The notes: generated by a model not told the origin, from the letters alone. Counted from the first letter of the stretch, positions 1 to 9,126 are shown. The stretch: 64,000 nucleotides of DNA from Bacteroidota bacterium (GCA_023251455.1 JAHEYT010000020.1:62001-126000), one strand, 5' to 3'. Numbers and translations are program-made.

Positions 1-82
1 CTACTGGCTGACAGGTTTTTGCCGGGTTAACGGTTAAAGCCGTCCTTTCTCTTACTTCTTTTGTTGTATGTCGTAGTAACAT
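1..82 (-). CDS. nifK: Nitrogenase MoFe protein beta chain NifK, N-terminal fragment
   Basis: The first 27 codons read from an ATG at 82 towards the left edge give MLLRHTTKEVRERT followed by LTVNPAKTCQPVG. The NPAKTCQPVG segment is the conserved N-terminal NifK stretch; its Cys is a P-cluster ligand in the family. An AGGAGG ribosome-binding sequence lies 9-14 bases upstream of the ATG, and the start follows the nifD stop by about 20 bp, as expected for co-transcription and translation in a nifDK pair. NifK pairs with NifD in the cytoplasmic alpha2beta2 dinitrogenase. The rest of the gene lies outside the window. The identification rests on a short but very characteristic segment and on gene order. 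Confidence 0.9.
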   Translation of the reverse strand, partial: MLLRHTTKEVRERTALTVNPAKTCQPV

Positions 83-101
83 AATTGGTTCCTCCTATTT
101 A

Positions 102-1733
102 TTAAGCTTCAATTGTCATGCTGCCCACGAGTTCTGACTCGTTTTTCCAGGGGGCATCAATCATTTTCCAGATGTTGGTAGCGAGCATCCTTTCCATTTC
201 GACATAGAAATTGATGGCTCCGTCGAAAGCTGTGTAAGGGCCGCCGTAGTCGTAGCTGTGTAACTGTTTGAGCGGAACCCCGGCTTTTTGCACCACGTAT
301 TTCTCTTTGATCCCGGCGCAGAAAACATCGGGTTTGTAGTATTCGATTAATTTTTCAGTTTCCCAATGGTTGACATCGTCGATAACCAGCGAGTTTTTCA
401 ACATCTCGGGCATCATTCCGTCGTAGTCTTTAAACTCGAAACCCTGGCTTACCAACTCCGCTTTTTTCTCAACCAGGTCTGGCCTGAAATGCGCTTCGTC
501 TTTGGTTACTGAAAGTTCTTCGATGTTACGGGTATCAGCATCAATTTTGATCGTAGGAAGTACCTTGCGGCCTTCGTAATCGTCGCGGTGGGCAAATTCG
601 TATCCGGCAGAAACAGTGCGGATTCCCAATTCAGAAAATAAATCCTGATAGTGATGAGCGCGTGAACCTCCAACGAACATCATGGCCAGTTTGCCTTCAA
701 CGCGAGGTTTTATGGCGCTTTTTACCGCTTCCACTTTCAACATTTCGCGGGAAATAATTTCTTCCACTTTGGCTTTCAGACCGGCATCGCCAAAATAATC
801 GGCAATCTTCCGGAGTGATTTGCAAGTCGATTCGGCTCCTACAAAACTTACTTTCACCCATGGAATACCGTATTTTTCTTCCATCATTTCGGCAATGTAG
901 TTGATGGAGCGGTGGCACATGACCATGTTCAAATCGGCAGTGTGCGAATATTCCATGCTTTTGATGGTTGAGTTTCCGGAGAAAGTAGAAAGCAAAGTGA
1001 TGCCGGCTTCTTCGAACAATGCTTCGATTTCGAAAGCATCGCCGCCAATGTTGTACTCGCCCAACAGGTTGACCTGAAATTTACCAACACGTTCGCGGTC
1101 GTTCAATCCAACCACATGTTTAAATACACCGTTGTTGGCAATGTGGTGACCGGCCGACTGTGAAACTCCGCGGTAACCTTCGCAGCTGAAACCAAAAATA
1201 TTGATTCCGAGTTCGGCTTTCATGTCGCGGGCAACAGAGTGAACGTCGTCACCAATCAAACCTACCGGACAAGTTGAGAAAATACCGATGGCTTTAGGTT
1301 TGAACATCTCAAAGGCTTCGCGGACAGCATCTTTTAATTTGGCTTCACCACCAAAAACGATGTTTTCGTCCTGCATATCGGTTGAGAAACAGTAATTGAT
1401 ATAGTTGTCTCCTCCTTCAGGAACGCGGGTTTGGTTACGGCGGGTAAGCCAGGCGTAAAAGCTGCAGCCGATTGGTCCGTGTACCAGGTTGATAATGTCG
1501 CGGGTTGGCCCCAAAACTACCCCTTTACATCCGGCGTAGGTACAACCACGCTGTGTGATGATTCCAGGAATGGTGCGGACATTGGCCATAATTTCCTGCT
1601 CCAGATTCGGGTCGTTGATTACAATTCCTTTTACCCGCTTCTTGGCTATTTTTGCCGGATATTTTTTCAGGATTTCTTCCCTGAGCGCAATTGGATCTGG
1701 CAATCCGTTGGTATAATTTTTTCTGTTTGGCAT
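102..1733 (-). CDS. nifD: Nitrogenase MoFe protein alpha chain NifD
   Basis: NifD carries the FeMo-cofactor and half of the P-cluster of dinitrogenase, which reduces N2 with electrons from NifH. The 543-residue protein shows the expected ligands: P-cluster cysteines near C64, C90 and C155 (in GCTYAGCKGV, HGPIGC and STCPVGLIGDD), the substrate-channel His in CEGYRGVSQSAGHHIAN (about H196), and the FeMo-co ligands C273 (in MCHRSINYI) and H492 (in KQLHSYDYGG). The region around 380-440 carries the insertion usual in NifD of anaerobes and methanogens that also have nifI genes. No VnfD/AnfD features were noticed, so a molybdenum enzyme is the likeliest reading. It lies 11 bp downstream of nifI2 and about 20 bp upstream of nifK. 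Confidence 0.97.
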   Translation of the reverse strand: MPNRKNYTNGLPDPIALREEILKKYPAKIAKKRVKGIVINDPNLEQEIMANVRTIPGIITQRGCTYAGCKGVVLGPTRDIINLVHGPIGCSFYAWLTRRNQTRVPEGGDNYINYCFSTDMQDENIVFGGEAKLKDAVREAFEMFKPKAIGIFSTCPVGLIGDDVHSVARDMKAELGINIFGFSCEGYRGVSQSAGHHIANNGVFKHVVGLNDRERVGKFQVNLLGEYNIGGDAFEIEALFEEAGITLLSTFSGNSTIKSMEYSHTADLNMVMCHRSINYIAEMMEEKYGIPWVKVSFVGAESTCKSLRKIADYFGDAGLKAKVEEIISREMLKVEAVKSAIKPRVEGKLAMMFVGGSRAHHYQDLFSELGIRTVSAGYEFAHRDDYEGRKVLPTIKIDADTRNIEELSVTKDEAHFRPDLVEKKAELVSQGFEFKDYDGMMPEMLKNSLVIDDVNHWETEKLIEYYKPDVFCAGIKEKYVVQKAGVPLKQLHSYDYGGPYTAFDGAINFYVEMERMLATNIWKMIDAPWKNESELVGSMTIEA

Positions 1734-1744
1734 AACTGTAAGTT

Positions 1745-2122
1745 TTAATCGAGTGTGATATCGCCGGTTTCTCCTGTGCGAACCCGAATGGATTCATATG
1801 CCGGAATGACGAAGATTTTTCCGTCGCCGGGTTCGGGAGTCTGATTGGCTTCAATAATAGTTTCAACAGCAGTTGTCACTTTATCGTCGGGAACCACAAT
1901 TGTGACTACCCTTTGAGGACGAAGGCGAGGTTCTTTTCCCAAATGGGCCAGCGCCTCCGGAAGGTCTTTCTTAACTCCTTCGAGTACTTTGGCATCCCAA
2001 AGCCCCTTGCCACGGCCGAAAACTTTTCCGGTAGCAGTCATCGAAGGAAGGCCAACATCTGACAGAGCGCGTTTGGTGGCGTTCATTTTGTCGATGCGTA
2101 TAATTGCCATGATTAACTTCAT
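1745..2122 (-). CDS. nifI2: PII-family nitrogenase regulator NifI2
   Basis: This 125-residue protein of the GlnB/PII family sits between nifI1 and nifD. It begins MKLIMAIIRIDKMNATKRAL and ends in the PII C-terminal strand DGKIFVIPAYESIRVRTGE. Between nifH and nifD, two PII-like genes are the signature of the NifI1-NifI2 pair. In methanogens that pair forms a hetero-oligomer that binds dinitrogenase and blocks NifH docking when 2-oxoglutarate is low (ammonium switch-off). It is longer than a normal PII (about 112 aa) because of the extended T-loop region around residues 36-66 (GRGKGLWDAKVLEGVKKDLP), as usual for NifI2. This assignment is by family and position. Confidence 0.93.
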   Translation of the reverse strand: MKLIMAIIRIDKMNATKRALSDVGLPSMTATGKVFGRGKGLWDAKVLEGVKKDLPEALAHLGKEPRLRPQRVVTIVVPDDKVTTAVETIIEANQTPEPGDGKIFVIPAYESIRVRTGETGDITLD

Positions 2123-2140
2123 ATCTCTTCGGTTTTTGGG

Positions 2141-2467
2141 TTATAACTCTTTGGTTCCGCGGCTGATAGTGTATGCTTCTTCAACCGGAGTGATGAAGAT
2201 TTTTCCGTCGCCATAAGCGCCTTTGGGCTCGGTGCGGGCAGCTTCCATGATGGTAGTCACTGCAAAATCTTTGTCTTCGTCTTTGATGACCATCAACAGC
2301 ATTTCTTTTGGTAATTCGTCGTAGGTTACATCGCCGATTTTAATACCACGCTGCTTGCCGCGACCAACAACCGGGATTTTTGTTACTGCCACGTATCCGG
2401 CTTCGAACAAGGCTTTCAATATTTTGCTTGACTTTTCAGGACGAATAATTGCTCTGATCATTAACAT
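2141..2467 (-). CDS. nifI1: PII-family nitrogenase regulator NifI1
   Basis: This 108-residue GlnB/PII-family protein begins MLMIRAIIRPEKSSKILKAL. It has the NifI-type T-loop GRGKQRGIKIGDVTYDELPK instead of the GlnB loop with its uridylylated Tyr. The first ATG at 2467 is preferred over the internal one at 2461 because AGGAG lies about 10 bases upstream of it. Known NifI1 proteins act with NifI2 to inhibit dinitrogenase after an ammonium shift, relieved by 2-oxoglutarate. It is the second gene after nifH, separated from it by 111 bp, and 18 bp before nifI2. Confidence 0.93.
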   Translation of the reverse strand: MLMIRAIIRPEKSSKILKALFEAGYVAVTKIPVVGRGKQRGIKIGDVTYDELPKEMLLMVIKDEDKDFAVTTIMEAARTEPKGAYGDGKIFITPVEEAYTISRGTKEL

Positions 2468-2509
2468 ATTTTGGTTCTCCTATTTTTAGTTTTTTATTCT
2501 TTCTGAGAT

Positions 2510-2539
2510 ACTGAAGGATTGATGGACTGAAGGATTGAT
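2510..2539. repeat. Short tandem repeat between nifH and nifI1
   Basis: ACTGAAGGATTGAT occurs twice, at 2510-2523 and 2526-2539 (unit 16 bp), in the 111-bp spacer between nifH and nifI1. It has no recognised function. It may be slippage-generated spacer sequence or part of an untranslated leader. Confidence 0.6.
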
Positions 2540-2578
2540 ATTTCTTATACTTCAGCCTGACATCATTCTACCAGTCAT

Positions 2579-3853
<1,275 letters not shown>

Positions 3854-4549
3854 TTATTCATTTTCAATAAACAATATGATATCTCTCCTTTTTTTCCAAT
3901 CGACCGCGATTGCATTTTGAATCTCAAACTGCTCATTGAGTTGAATTTCCAATTTATCTGTGATATCAACAATATTTAAATAAAGTTCAGACAAGTCTAT
4001 TTCTCTCATTCCTTTAGCATCAACAGTTTCGATGATAATATTGTCAATCTCATTTTTTGATTTAGATTTACCTTCTGGGTAAATATTATGGCCTTTAGTG
4101 CCTAAATTTATTCCACTTATTGCGAGATTATATACTGTTTTATTTGTTTCAACATCATTGAATTGCCATTTTAAAGAACCATATATTGGTTTCTCATTAG
4201 ACAAAATTGATTCATCAATTCGTTGATCTAAATGTTGATATGTATTTCGAAAAGTTCTAAGAAAATCAAGATTCTCAATATTTCTATGATTATTAACTGA
4301 TGGCAACTTTTTATACAAGCTATAAAATCTTTTGCTGTTATCAACAATATTCCAGGCATATGTAAATAATTCAGGAAGATCGTGTTGCCTATTTTTTCCT
4401 TTTGAGGTTATTCGCAGCTTTTCTTTAAGCATATTATTACTGTAATCAATCATTTCAAGTGTAAATCGAATTGAATCTAAAATTAAGAGTTGTCTCTTGT
4501 CTAGTGAAAATGGTAATAATCTTAGTATTGAATTCTCTTTTGGAAGCAT
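3854..4549 (-). CDS. Hypothetical AT-rich protein with a possible HEPN motif
   Basis: The product is not recognised with certainty. It has 231 residues, looks soluble and largely helical in its N-terminal two thirds, and has no signal peptide or membrane segment. Residues 101-106 read R-N-T-Y-Q-H, which fits the Rx4-6H motif of HEPN domains (often RNases or nucleic-acid-binding proteins in conflict systems), in a segment that begins FLRTF and continues LDQRIDES. The gene is clearly more AT-rich than the nif genes and glycosidases around it, suggesting recent transfer. It stands alone, with no antitoxin, nuclease or transposase partner visible. It could equally be a cargo gene of unknown role. 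Confidence 0.6.
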   Translation of the reverse strand: MLPKENSILRLLPFSLDKRQLLILDSIRFTLEMIDYSNNMLKEKLRITSKGKNRQHDLPELFTYAWNIVDNSKRFYSLYKKLPSVNNHRNIENLDFLRTFRNTYQHLDQRIDESILSNEKPIYGSLKWQFNDVETNKTVYNLAISGINLGTKGHNIYPEGKSKSKNEIDNIIIETVDAKGMREIDLSELYLNIVDITDKLEIQLNEQFEIQNAIAVDWKKRRDIILFIENE

Positions 4550-4756
4550 AATCTTAATAATTGAATTTTTGCATTACTTCTACATACCTGCAATTTCAAG
4601 AATAACTGTACTTCTGAAACCCCATTTATTGCACATTATCTCAACTTTTGGTGAATAGGAGCCAAAACCTGTTTGAGCAAAGCACTCCCAAATATAACCA
4701 TATTCTATGTTCACTTCAGTTAAATTTTACAAAAGATTTGGAGTTGGTCGCGCATT

Positions 4757-4789
4757 AACCCTGTCAGGTTTTCAAAACCTGACAGGGTT
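4757..4789. repeat. 33-bp perfect inverted repeat (CCTGTCAGGTTTT type)
   Basis: Arms AACCCTGTCAGGTTTT (4757-4772) and its exact complement (4774-4789) flank a single central base. This sequence type recurs in many Bacteroidota genomes as an interspersed palindrome. In RNA it would form a 16-bp stem. It could act as a bidirectional terminator, but no T-tract follows on either strand. Confidence 0.75.
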
Positions 4790-4846
4790 GGGAACCGAAG
4801 AGGTCAGGACTTTGGAGTAGATTACAAATCATCGCATTCGCAGCAA

Positions 4847-4900
4847 GGGGCAACGCCCCGATGTGTAAAAGCATAGGACGAAGTGATACGGAGTCCTATG
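4847..4900. repeat. Two adjacent small hairpins, possible interspersed repeat
   Basis: GGGGC-AAC-GCCCC (4847-4859) is followed by CATAGGAC (4872-4879) paired with GTCCTATG (4893-4900) across a 13-base loop. The compact double hairpin resembles an interspersed repeat unit. Only one copy was noticed in this window, so its status is uncertain. Confidence 0.4.
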
Positions 4901-4953
4901 AGTATGATTGCCACAATATATAATCTACTGAAAGAAAAACCAAGTCTTGTGCT

Positions 4954-4961
4954 TATATTTG
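4954..4961 (+). promoter_or_regulatory. Possible -7 element for the Dabb-domain gene
   Basis: TATATTTG matches the Bacteroidota -7 consensus TAnnTTTG and lies 30 bp upstream of the ATG at 4991. No good TTTG -33 element is found at the expected distance, so this is a weak call. Confidence 0.3.
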
Positions 4962-4990
4962 GACGGTAAACAACTTTAACTAATCTTATT

Positions 4991-5398
4991 ATGAAACGCA
5001 GATTTTTTCTTGGATCACTTGGTATGACTACGCTTTTCGGAACATTATTCTCAAATAAATCTTTGGCATCCAATGTAGGTGCAGAAAATTGTGCCTTGAA
5101 AAAGGGCGAAATCCAGCATATGGTTATTTTCAATTTGTCCTATCCAAAAGATTCTGCCGAGGCACAAAAGTTTATTCAGGACGGAACACGCATATTGACC
5201 GGAATCCCTGTTGTGAAAAACTTTCAGGCATTTAACCAGGTAAGCAAAAAGAATAAATTTCAGTATGGTTTTTCTATGGTTTTTGCCAATCAGGTTGATT
5301 ACACCACCTACAACAACCATCCCGATCATGTGGCGTTTGTGCAGAACCGCTGGATGAAAGAAGTAAGCGATTTTCTGGAGATCGATTTCGAAAAGTAA
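4991..5398 (+). CDS. Exported Dabb (stress-responsive A/B barrel) domain protein
   Basis: This 135-residue protein starts MKRRFFLGSLGMTTLFGTLF, which reads as a signal peptide of about 27 residues (RR then a hydrophobic core, Tat-like, with likely cleavage after SLAS). The mature part is a single Dabb domain: an ...IQHMVIFNLSYP... strand, a central segment ending in YGFSMVFANQVDYTTYNNHPDHVAF, and a final helix with W and D/E residues. The His in the HPxHxxF motif is typical. The family includes small dimeric ferredoxin-like proteins, and most exported members have no known reaction. It is the only plus-strand gene in the window and converges with the GNAT gene, 5 bp away. Confidence 0.85.
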   Translation: MKRRFFLGSLGMTTLFGTLFSNKSLASNVGAENCALKKGEIQHMVIFNLSYPKDSAEAQKFIQDGTRILTGIPVVKNFQAFNQVSKKNKFQYGFSMVFANQVDYTTYNNHPDHVAFVQNRWMKEVSDFLEIDFEK

Positions 5399-5403
5399 GC
5401 GAC

Positions 5404-5871
5404 TCAGATTTTCCGTTCCCAAAACATCATTCTCGGTACACAGTCTGTAAAGCCCATTTTGCGGTAGAGGGTTTTAGCGTTGGCGTTATCCTCGCGAACC
5501 TCAAGGTTAACGCGGCAATATCCGTTTTGGGAAGCATAATTGATCACTCCACGCAACAAAAAATGTCCGGCACCAACGTTTCGAAATTCGGGAGCCACAA
5601 TAAAATCGTGAATATTAATCAGCGGTCTGGCCTGAAAAGTAGAGAAATTGATGTTACAATTGGCCAGGCCGGCAAACTGTTCGCCAACTAATACAAAAAA
5701 GCCAAGAAAGCCAGTATGCTTCTTTAATCCGCAAATGATTTGCGGACCCAACCCAATGGGCATTGGCCGGTTATTTCCCATCGGATCTTTCATGTAGTCG
5801 TTCAGCAGTTTAATCACCTGATCGCAATGCAATGGGTTTTGAAGATCGACTTGTATGATTGAGAGTTCCAT
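5404..5871 (-). CDS. GNAT-family N-acetyltransferase
   Basis: This 155-residue protein has the GNAT fold signature. The acetyl-CoA pyrophosphate loop is R-N-V-G-A-G at residues 108-113 (fits Q/R-x-x-G-x-G/A), preceded by the strand INIHDFIVAPEF. Near the C-terminus, VNLEVREDNANAKTLYRKMGF is the usual motif B segment with N and Y. It probably transfers an acetyl group to a small molecule or protein amine in the cytoplasm, but the substrate cannot be read from sequence. It lies between the Dabb gene and the nifA-like gene and is flanked upstream by REP-like repeats. There is no evident link to nitrogen fixation beyond position. Confidence 0.88.
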   Translation of the reverse strand: MELSIIQVDLQNPLHCDQVIKLLNDYMKDPMGNNRPMPIGLGPQIICGLKKHTGFLGFFVLVGEQFAGLANCNINFSTFQARPLINIHDFIVAPEFRNVGAGHFLLRGVINYASQNGYCRVNLEVREDNANAKTLYRKMGFTDCVPRMMFWERKI

Positions 5872-5897
5872 GGGAAAATGGTTTTAATTTTAGTTTT

Positions 5898-5910
5898 ATC
5901 GCGTAGCGAT
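5898..5910. repeat. Short palindrome ATCGCGTAGCGAT
   Basis: ATCGCGTAGCGAT is a 6+6 palindrome around one base. It shares its GCGTAGCG core with the related elements at 5948-5965 and 6073-6090. Together they look like a small REP-like cluster between the GNAT gene and nifA. Confidence 0.55.
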
Positions 5911-5947
5911 TTGAGTATTATAGAAATCCCCGTTTTCATCGGTTCCG

Positions 5948-5965
5948 TTACCGCGTAGCGGTTAA
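5948..5965. repeat. REP-like palindrome, left copy
   Basis: TTACCGCGTAGCGGTTAA is itself nearly palindromic and is present in inverted orientation at 6073-6090 with one changed base. The two copies could pair to form a long-range stem enclosing about 107 bp. Confidence 0.6.
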
Positions 5966-6072
5966 TCTTCTTCCTATTAAGATTTACACATGCGGCGCAT
6001 GGATCATCCAAATTTCAAATATTTGCACTAGATGCACCTTGCCCTGTTTTTTTTGCTTTTACCTACAAAACT

Positions 6073-6090
6073 TTAACCACTACGCGGTAA
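6073..6090. repeat. REP-like palindrome, right (inverted) copy abutting the nifA stop
   Basis: TTAACCACTACGCGGTAA is the reverse complement of the element at 5948-5965 except for one base. It ends one base before the nifA stop codon, so it lies directly in the 3' end of the nifA transcript. It may stabilise the message or aid termination; no T-tract is obvious. Confidence 0.6.
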
Positions 6091-7650
6091 TTAAACTTTA
6101 AACCGCCACGCATCAATGTTATACTTTTTCAGGCGGATACCAAGCATTCGTTCGGTCACTTTCAACTCATCAGCTGCCTTGGCAATGTTGCCTTTCGAGC
6201 TGACCAGTGCCTCACGGATCAGTTGTTTTTCAACCTGCTCAACGGTGTACATCATTCCTCCGGAAGCCTTGGTATTGGTCGAATCGGCGGTTTGCAACGA
6301 TGGTGGCAAATCGTAACTGTGAATTACATTGTCTTTACTCAGGATACAGGCGCGTTCAATGCAATTCTCCAACTCCCTGATATTTCCAGGCCAGCGGTAA
6401 ACCATCAGCATATTCAGGGCTGAGGTGGTAATCCGGATTATTTTGGCATTGTTCCGCTTGTTAAATTTCTCTATAAAATGATCGACCAATGAAGGAATAT
6501 CGTTTCTCCGGTCACGCAAAGGCGGTACAAAAATCGGAAACACATTGATCCGGTAGTACAAATCTTCGCGAAACTCGTTGTTCTGAATCAATTCTTCCAG
6601 ATTGCGGTTGGTCGCACAAATAATCCGAACATCAATTTTGATGGTTTCGGTTCCGCCCAACCGCTCAAACTCGCGCTGCTGGATCAGTCTTAACAATTTT
6701 ACCTGGGTCGAAAGTGGAATATCGCCAATTTCGTCCAGAAAAATGGTTCCGCCATCGGCCAATTCGAAACGTCCTTTTCGCCTGGCTTCGGCTCCGGTAA
6801 ACGCGCCTTTTTCATGTCCAAACAACTCACTTTCAATAAGTGTATCAGGCAAAGCAGAACAGTTCACCTTAATGAAATTCTTCTTGGCGCGAGGGCTTGA
6901 GAAATGAATCGAATCGGCAATCAGCTCCTTCCCTATCCCACTTTCGCCGCGAATCAGCACAGTCGAATTGGTTTCGGCTACCATGCTCACCAGAGAATAC
7001 ACATCGCGCATTTTGCTTGAATTTCCAACAATATTTCCGGGACGAAAATCTTTCTCCAACTGATTTTGTAACTGAAAATTCTTTTGTTTAAGAATTTCCA
7101 TTTCTTCCATTCGCTCCTGCTTGCTGCGCACACTGCGTGAGATCATGGAGCCGATGATCGAAAGCAACTGATTATCTTCGTCGTACGAAATATGCGGATT
7201 GTAAATCCGAACCACGCTGAGTGTGCCGGTCACTTTACCTTCTTCGATAATCGGGTTACAGATAAAGGTCAGCTCCTGCCCATCTTTGGTGAGTTCCTGA
7301 CCAGTTCGATTCAGAAATAAACTTGATTTAGAAATTTTATCGATCACAACCGGACGCGACATTTCGACAACACGGCCTATAATACCTTCACCTAATTTGT
7401 AGCGTCCCCGGGCCTGTTGGGCAGTGCTGTATCCGTAGGCTGCTTCAATCAGAATACTCTCTGATTCCCGATTAAAAATGGTGAGAAAACTGCGCTCAGC
7501 ACCCAAATACCTGACCAGCATTTCAAGTATCCCGGATAAATCATTCTTCAATTCCTTGCTTTGAATCAGTCGCTGACTGATATCAAACAGCAGCACAAGC
7601 TCCTTGAGCCCGTAACATTCATTGCCTGCCTTTTTGCATTTGAATTCCAT
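6091..7650 (-). CDS. nifA: NifA-type sigma-54-dependent activator (GAF-AAA+-Fis)
   Basis: The product is a transcription activator that remodels sigma-54 RNA polymerase using ATP. The 519-residue protein has a GAF domain (about 25-175), a short coiled linker, an AAA+ domain with Walker A GESGIGKE (235-242), the sigma-54 contact loop GAFTGA (282-287) and Walker B GTIFLDEIGD (301-310), then a C-terminal Fis-type helix-turn-helix (about 470-519, GNIAKAADELKVTERMLGIRL). GAF-AAA-Fis is the NifA/AnfA/VnfA architecture, and the gene is 2.7 kb from nifH. The interdomain Cys motif of oxygen-sensitive proteobacterial NifA is not evident, although C5 and C11 are near the N-terminus. The protein family is certain. 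The nifA name rests on architecture and position. Confidence 0.88.
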   Translation of the reverse strand: MEFKCKKAGNECYGLKELVLLFDISQRLIQSKELKNDLSGILEMLVRYLGAERSFLTIFNRESESILIEAAYGYSTAQQARGRYKLGEGIIGRVVEMSRPVVIDKISKSSLFLNRTGQELTKDGQELTFICNPIIEEGKVTGTLSVVRIYNPHISYDEDNQLLSIIGSMISRSVRSKQERMEEMEILKQKNFQLQNQLEKDFRPGNIVGNSSKMRDVYSLVSMVAETNSTVLIRGESGIGKELIADSIHFSSPRAKKNFIKVNCSALPDTLIESELFGHEKGAFTGAEARRKGRFELADGGTIFLDEIGDIPLSTQVKLLRLIQQREFERLGGTETIKIDVRIICATNRNLEELIQNNEFREDLYYRINVFPIFVPPLRDRRNDIPSLVDHFIEKFNKRNNAKIIRITTSALNMLMVYRWPGNIRELENCIERACILSKDNVIHSYDLPPSLQTADSTNTKASGGMMYTVEQVEKQLIREALVSSKGNIAKAADELKVTERMLGIRLKKYNIDAWRFKV

Positions 7651-7989
7651 CTATCTTTATCCTTTTGACAACGAATACTAAATAATAAAATCATTTTGTG
7701 CAAATATCCATTATTTGTATTTCATAATATCATCACAAAGAAGATTTGAAGATCATTTTAACAAAGACTTAACGAAATTTCAAACAACATGTGGATTTCT
7801 ATTTTTGATTTCTATCTAAAATGCAAGAGCACTCAAATCATTTAATTTGAGTACTTTTAATGTGATTTCATTTGTAAAATATATGACGCCAGGAATTCTG
7901 ATTTATCATTTAATAGTTTTATTATCATTTCTAAGAGGATATTAAAACTATAGTTTATTTTAGATTTTCACTACATCCTGGGCCTTAAA

Positions 7990-8021
7990 AAAGCCTTGCA
8001 ATCGTTTGATTACAAGGCTTT
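7990..8021 (-). terminator. Intrinsic terminator of the xylan locus
   Basis: AAAGCCTTG (7990-7998) pairs with CAAGGCTTT (8013-8021), extended inward by four more pairs around a GTTT loop with one C-A mismatch. Read on the minus strand the hairpin is followed by a run of six T residues. It lies about 120 bp after the last xylan-locus gene. Confidence 0.75.
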
Positions 8022-8034
8022 CTAAATTCATAAA

Positions 8035-8068
8035 AGTGACCCACTATGGTACAAAACTCGAACCATTT
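8035..8068 (-). other. tRNA 3'-end-like fragment
   Basis: Read on the minus strand this gives ATGGTTCGAGT, then a spacer, then GTGGGTCAC, followed after 14 bases by the hairpin terminator at 7990-8021. A T-arm-like TTCGA and an acceptor-like end next to a terminator is the usual layout of a tRNA gene tail. The T-stem/loop spacing is wrong and no 5' half is present, so at most this is a decayed tRNA or attachment-site remnant. Confidence 0.3.
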
Positions 8069-8139
8069 ATTGGAGGATTTGAAACTACTTTGTGAAATAT
8101 ATGCAGCATGATAGCTTCTTAAAGTGCTTTTATTTAACC

Positions 8140-9111
8140 CTAATTTCCACCACCTTCAATGGTCTTAATCGTTCCATCCTCATTATATTCCAGTTCTACT
8201 ACTTTCAGGCTACGTAGCCAGGTCCTTCCTCCTGAAGGCACACTGTCGTGATGAAACAGGTACCATTTTCCTTTGAACTCTGCAATAGCGTGGTGAGTTG
8301 TCCATCCGACAACCGGAGTTAGAATCACGCCCTGGTAGGTAAATGGCCCGTAAGGATTATCGCCGGTAGCGTAGCACAATAGATGCGTATCGCCTGTAGA
8401 ATAAGAGAAATAATACTTACCGTTGTAAAGGTGCATCCACGAAGCTTCGAAGAAACGGTTGGTTTGTCCGGCTTTCATCGGAGTTCCATCCGGATTCAGG
8501 ATAATAACAGGTCGTGGTTCTTCCGCAAAGCCAAGCATGTCGTCCGACAAACGAACAACGCGCGATGGCAAAGCCAATTCATCTCCTGAAGGCAAATAAG
8601 CACATTCCAGTGCTTTGTTGTCTTTGTAACGTTGCAACTGGCCGCCCCATAAACCACCAAAATACATGTAGTGGGTTCCATCGATATCTTCAAATATTGC
8701 TGGATCAATGCTGTAACTTCCCCGCATTGGGTCGGGCTGGGGTATAAACGGACCTGCCGGGCTGTCGGAAATTGCAACTCCCAGACGGAAAATGTCGGTT
8801 TGGTCCTTCAGCGGATAATACATGTAGTATTTACCGTTCTTAAATGCCACGTCACAATCCCACAATTGTCGTCCAGCCCAGGCGATATCGCTCACTTTTA
8901 GCACAACGCCGTGATCTGTCAACGGTTCGTTTTCCAGATCGGATGTAGAGAAAACATGGTAATCATTCATGTCGAAATGATCGCCGTTGTCATTCTCCGG
9001 GATACCCGATTCGCGGTCGTGTGAGGGATAGATATACAATTTTCCTTCGAATACATGTACGGCCGGATCAGCCATAAAGTCATTTTCAACTAAATATCGC
9101 GCTTGTTTCAT
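8140..9111 (-). CDS. GH43 cytoplasmic beta-xylosidase/arabinofuranosidase (Xsa-like)
   Basis: This five-bladed-propeller glycosidase likely removes xylose or arabinofuranose from imported oligosaccharides. The start at 9111 (MKQARYLVENDF) is preferred. The reading frame continues 21 codons upstream, but that stretch is an interspersed repeat. The 323-residue product has no signal peptide, unlike its neighbours, so it is probably cytoplasmic. Catalytic triad candidates are the Asp in FMADPAVHV, the Asp in YSIDPAIFED and the Glu in FFEASWMHLY. The opening and the NDNGDHFDMNDYHVFS segment resemble GH43 subfamily 1 enzymes of the Bacteroides ovatus Xsa type. It is the last gene before the terminator. 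Confidence 0.88.
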   Translation of the reverse strand: MKQARYLVENDFMADPAVHVFEGKLYIYPSHDRESGIPENDNGDHFDMNDYHVFSTSDLENEPLTDHGVVLKVSDIAWAGRQLWDCDVAFKNGKYYMYYPLKDQTDIFRLGVAISDSPAGPFIPQPDPMRGSYSIDPAIFEDIDGTHYMYFGGLWGGQLQRYKDNKALECAYLPSGDELALPSRVVRLSDDMLGFAEEPRPVIILNPDGTPMKAGQTNRFFEASWMHLYNGKYYFSYSTGDTHLLCYATGDNPYGPFTYQGVILTPVVGWTTHHAIAEFKGKWYLFHHDSVPSGGRTWLRSLKVVELEYNEDGTIKTIEGGGN

Positions 9112-9126
9112 TTTTTTTGATTTTTG

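Larger units (their letters stand above)
4550..4990. other. Intergenic region with repeats, no gene seen
   Basis: This 441-bp region lies between two divergently oriented genes. It holds the 33-bp inverted repeat at 4757-4789, a pair of hairpins at 4847-4900 and a -7-like promoter element at 4954-4961. No coding sequence with recognisable features was found on either strand. Confidence 0.5.
7651..8139. other. Intergenic boundary between nif block and xylan locus
   Basis: This 489-bp gene-free, AT-rich stretch (AT-richest at 7651-7980) contains the presumed nifA promoter region, the terminator of the xylan locus at 7990-8021 and a tRNA-3'-end-like fragment at 8035-8068. No copy of the CCTAC-N6-GTAGG palindrome and no clear sigma-54 site was seen upstream of nifA. 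Confidence 0.5.

Noticed and set aside
4822..5133. Open frame of about 100 codons on the minus strand opposite the Dabb gene
   Set aside because: It overlaps a well-supported gene and an interspersed hairpin element, and shows no protein-family features.
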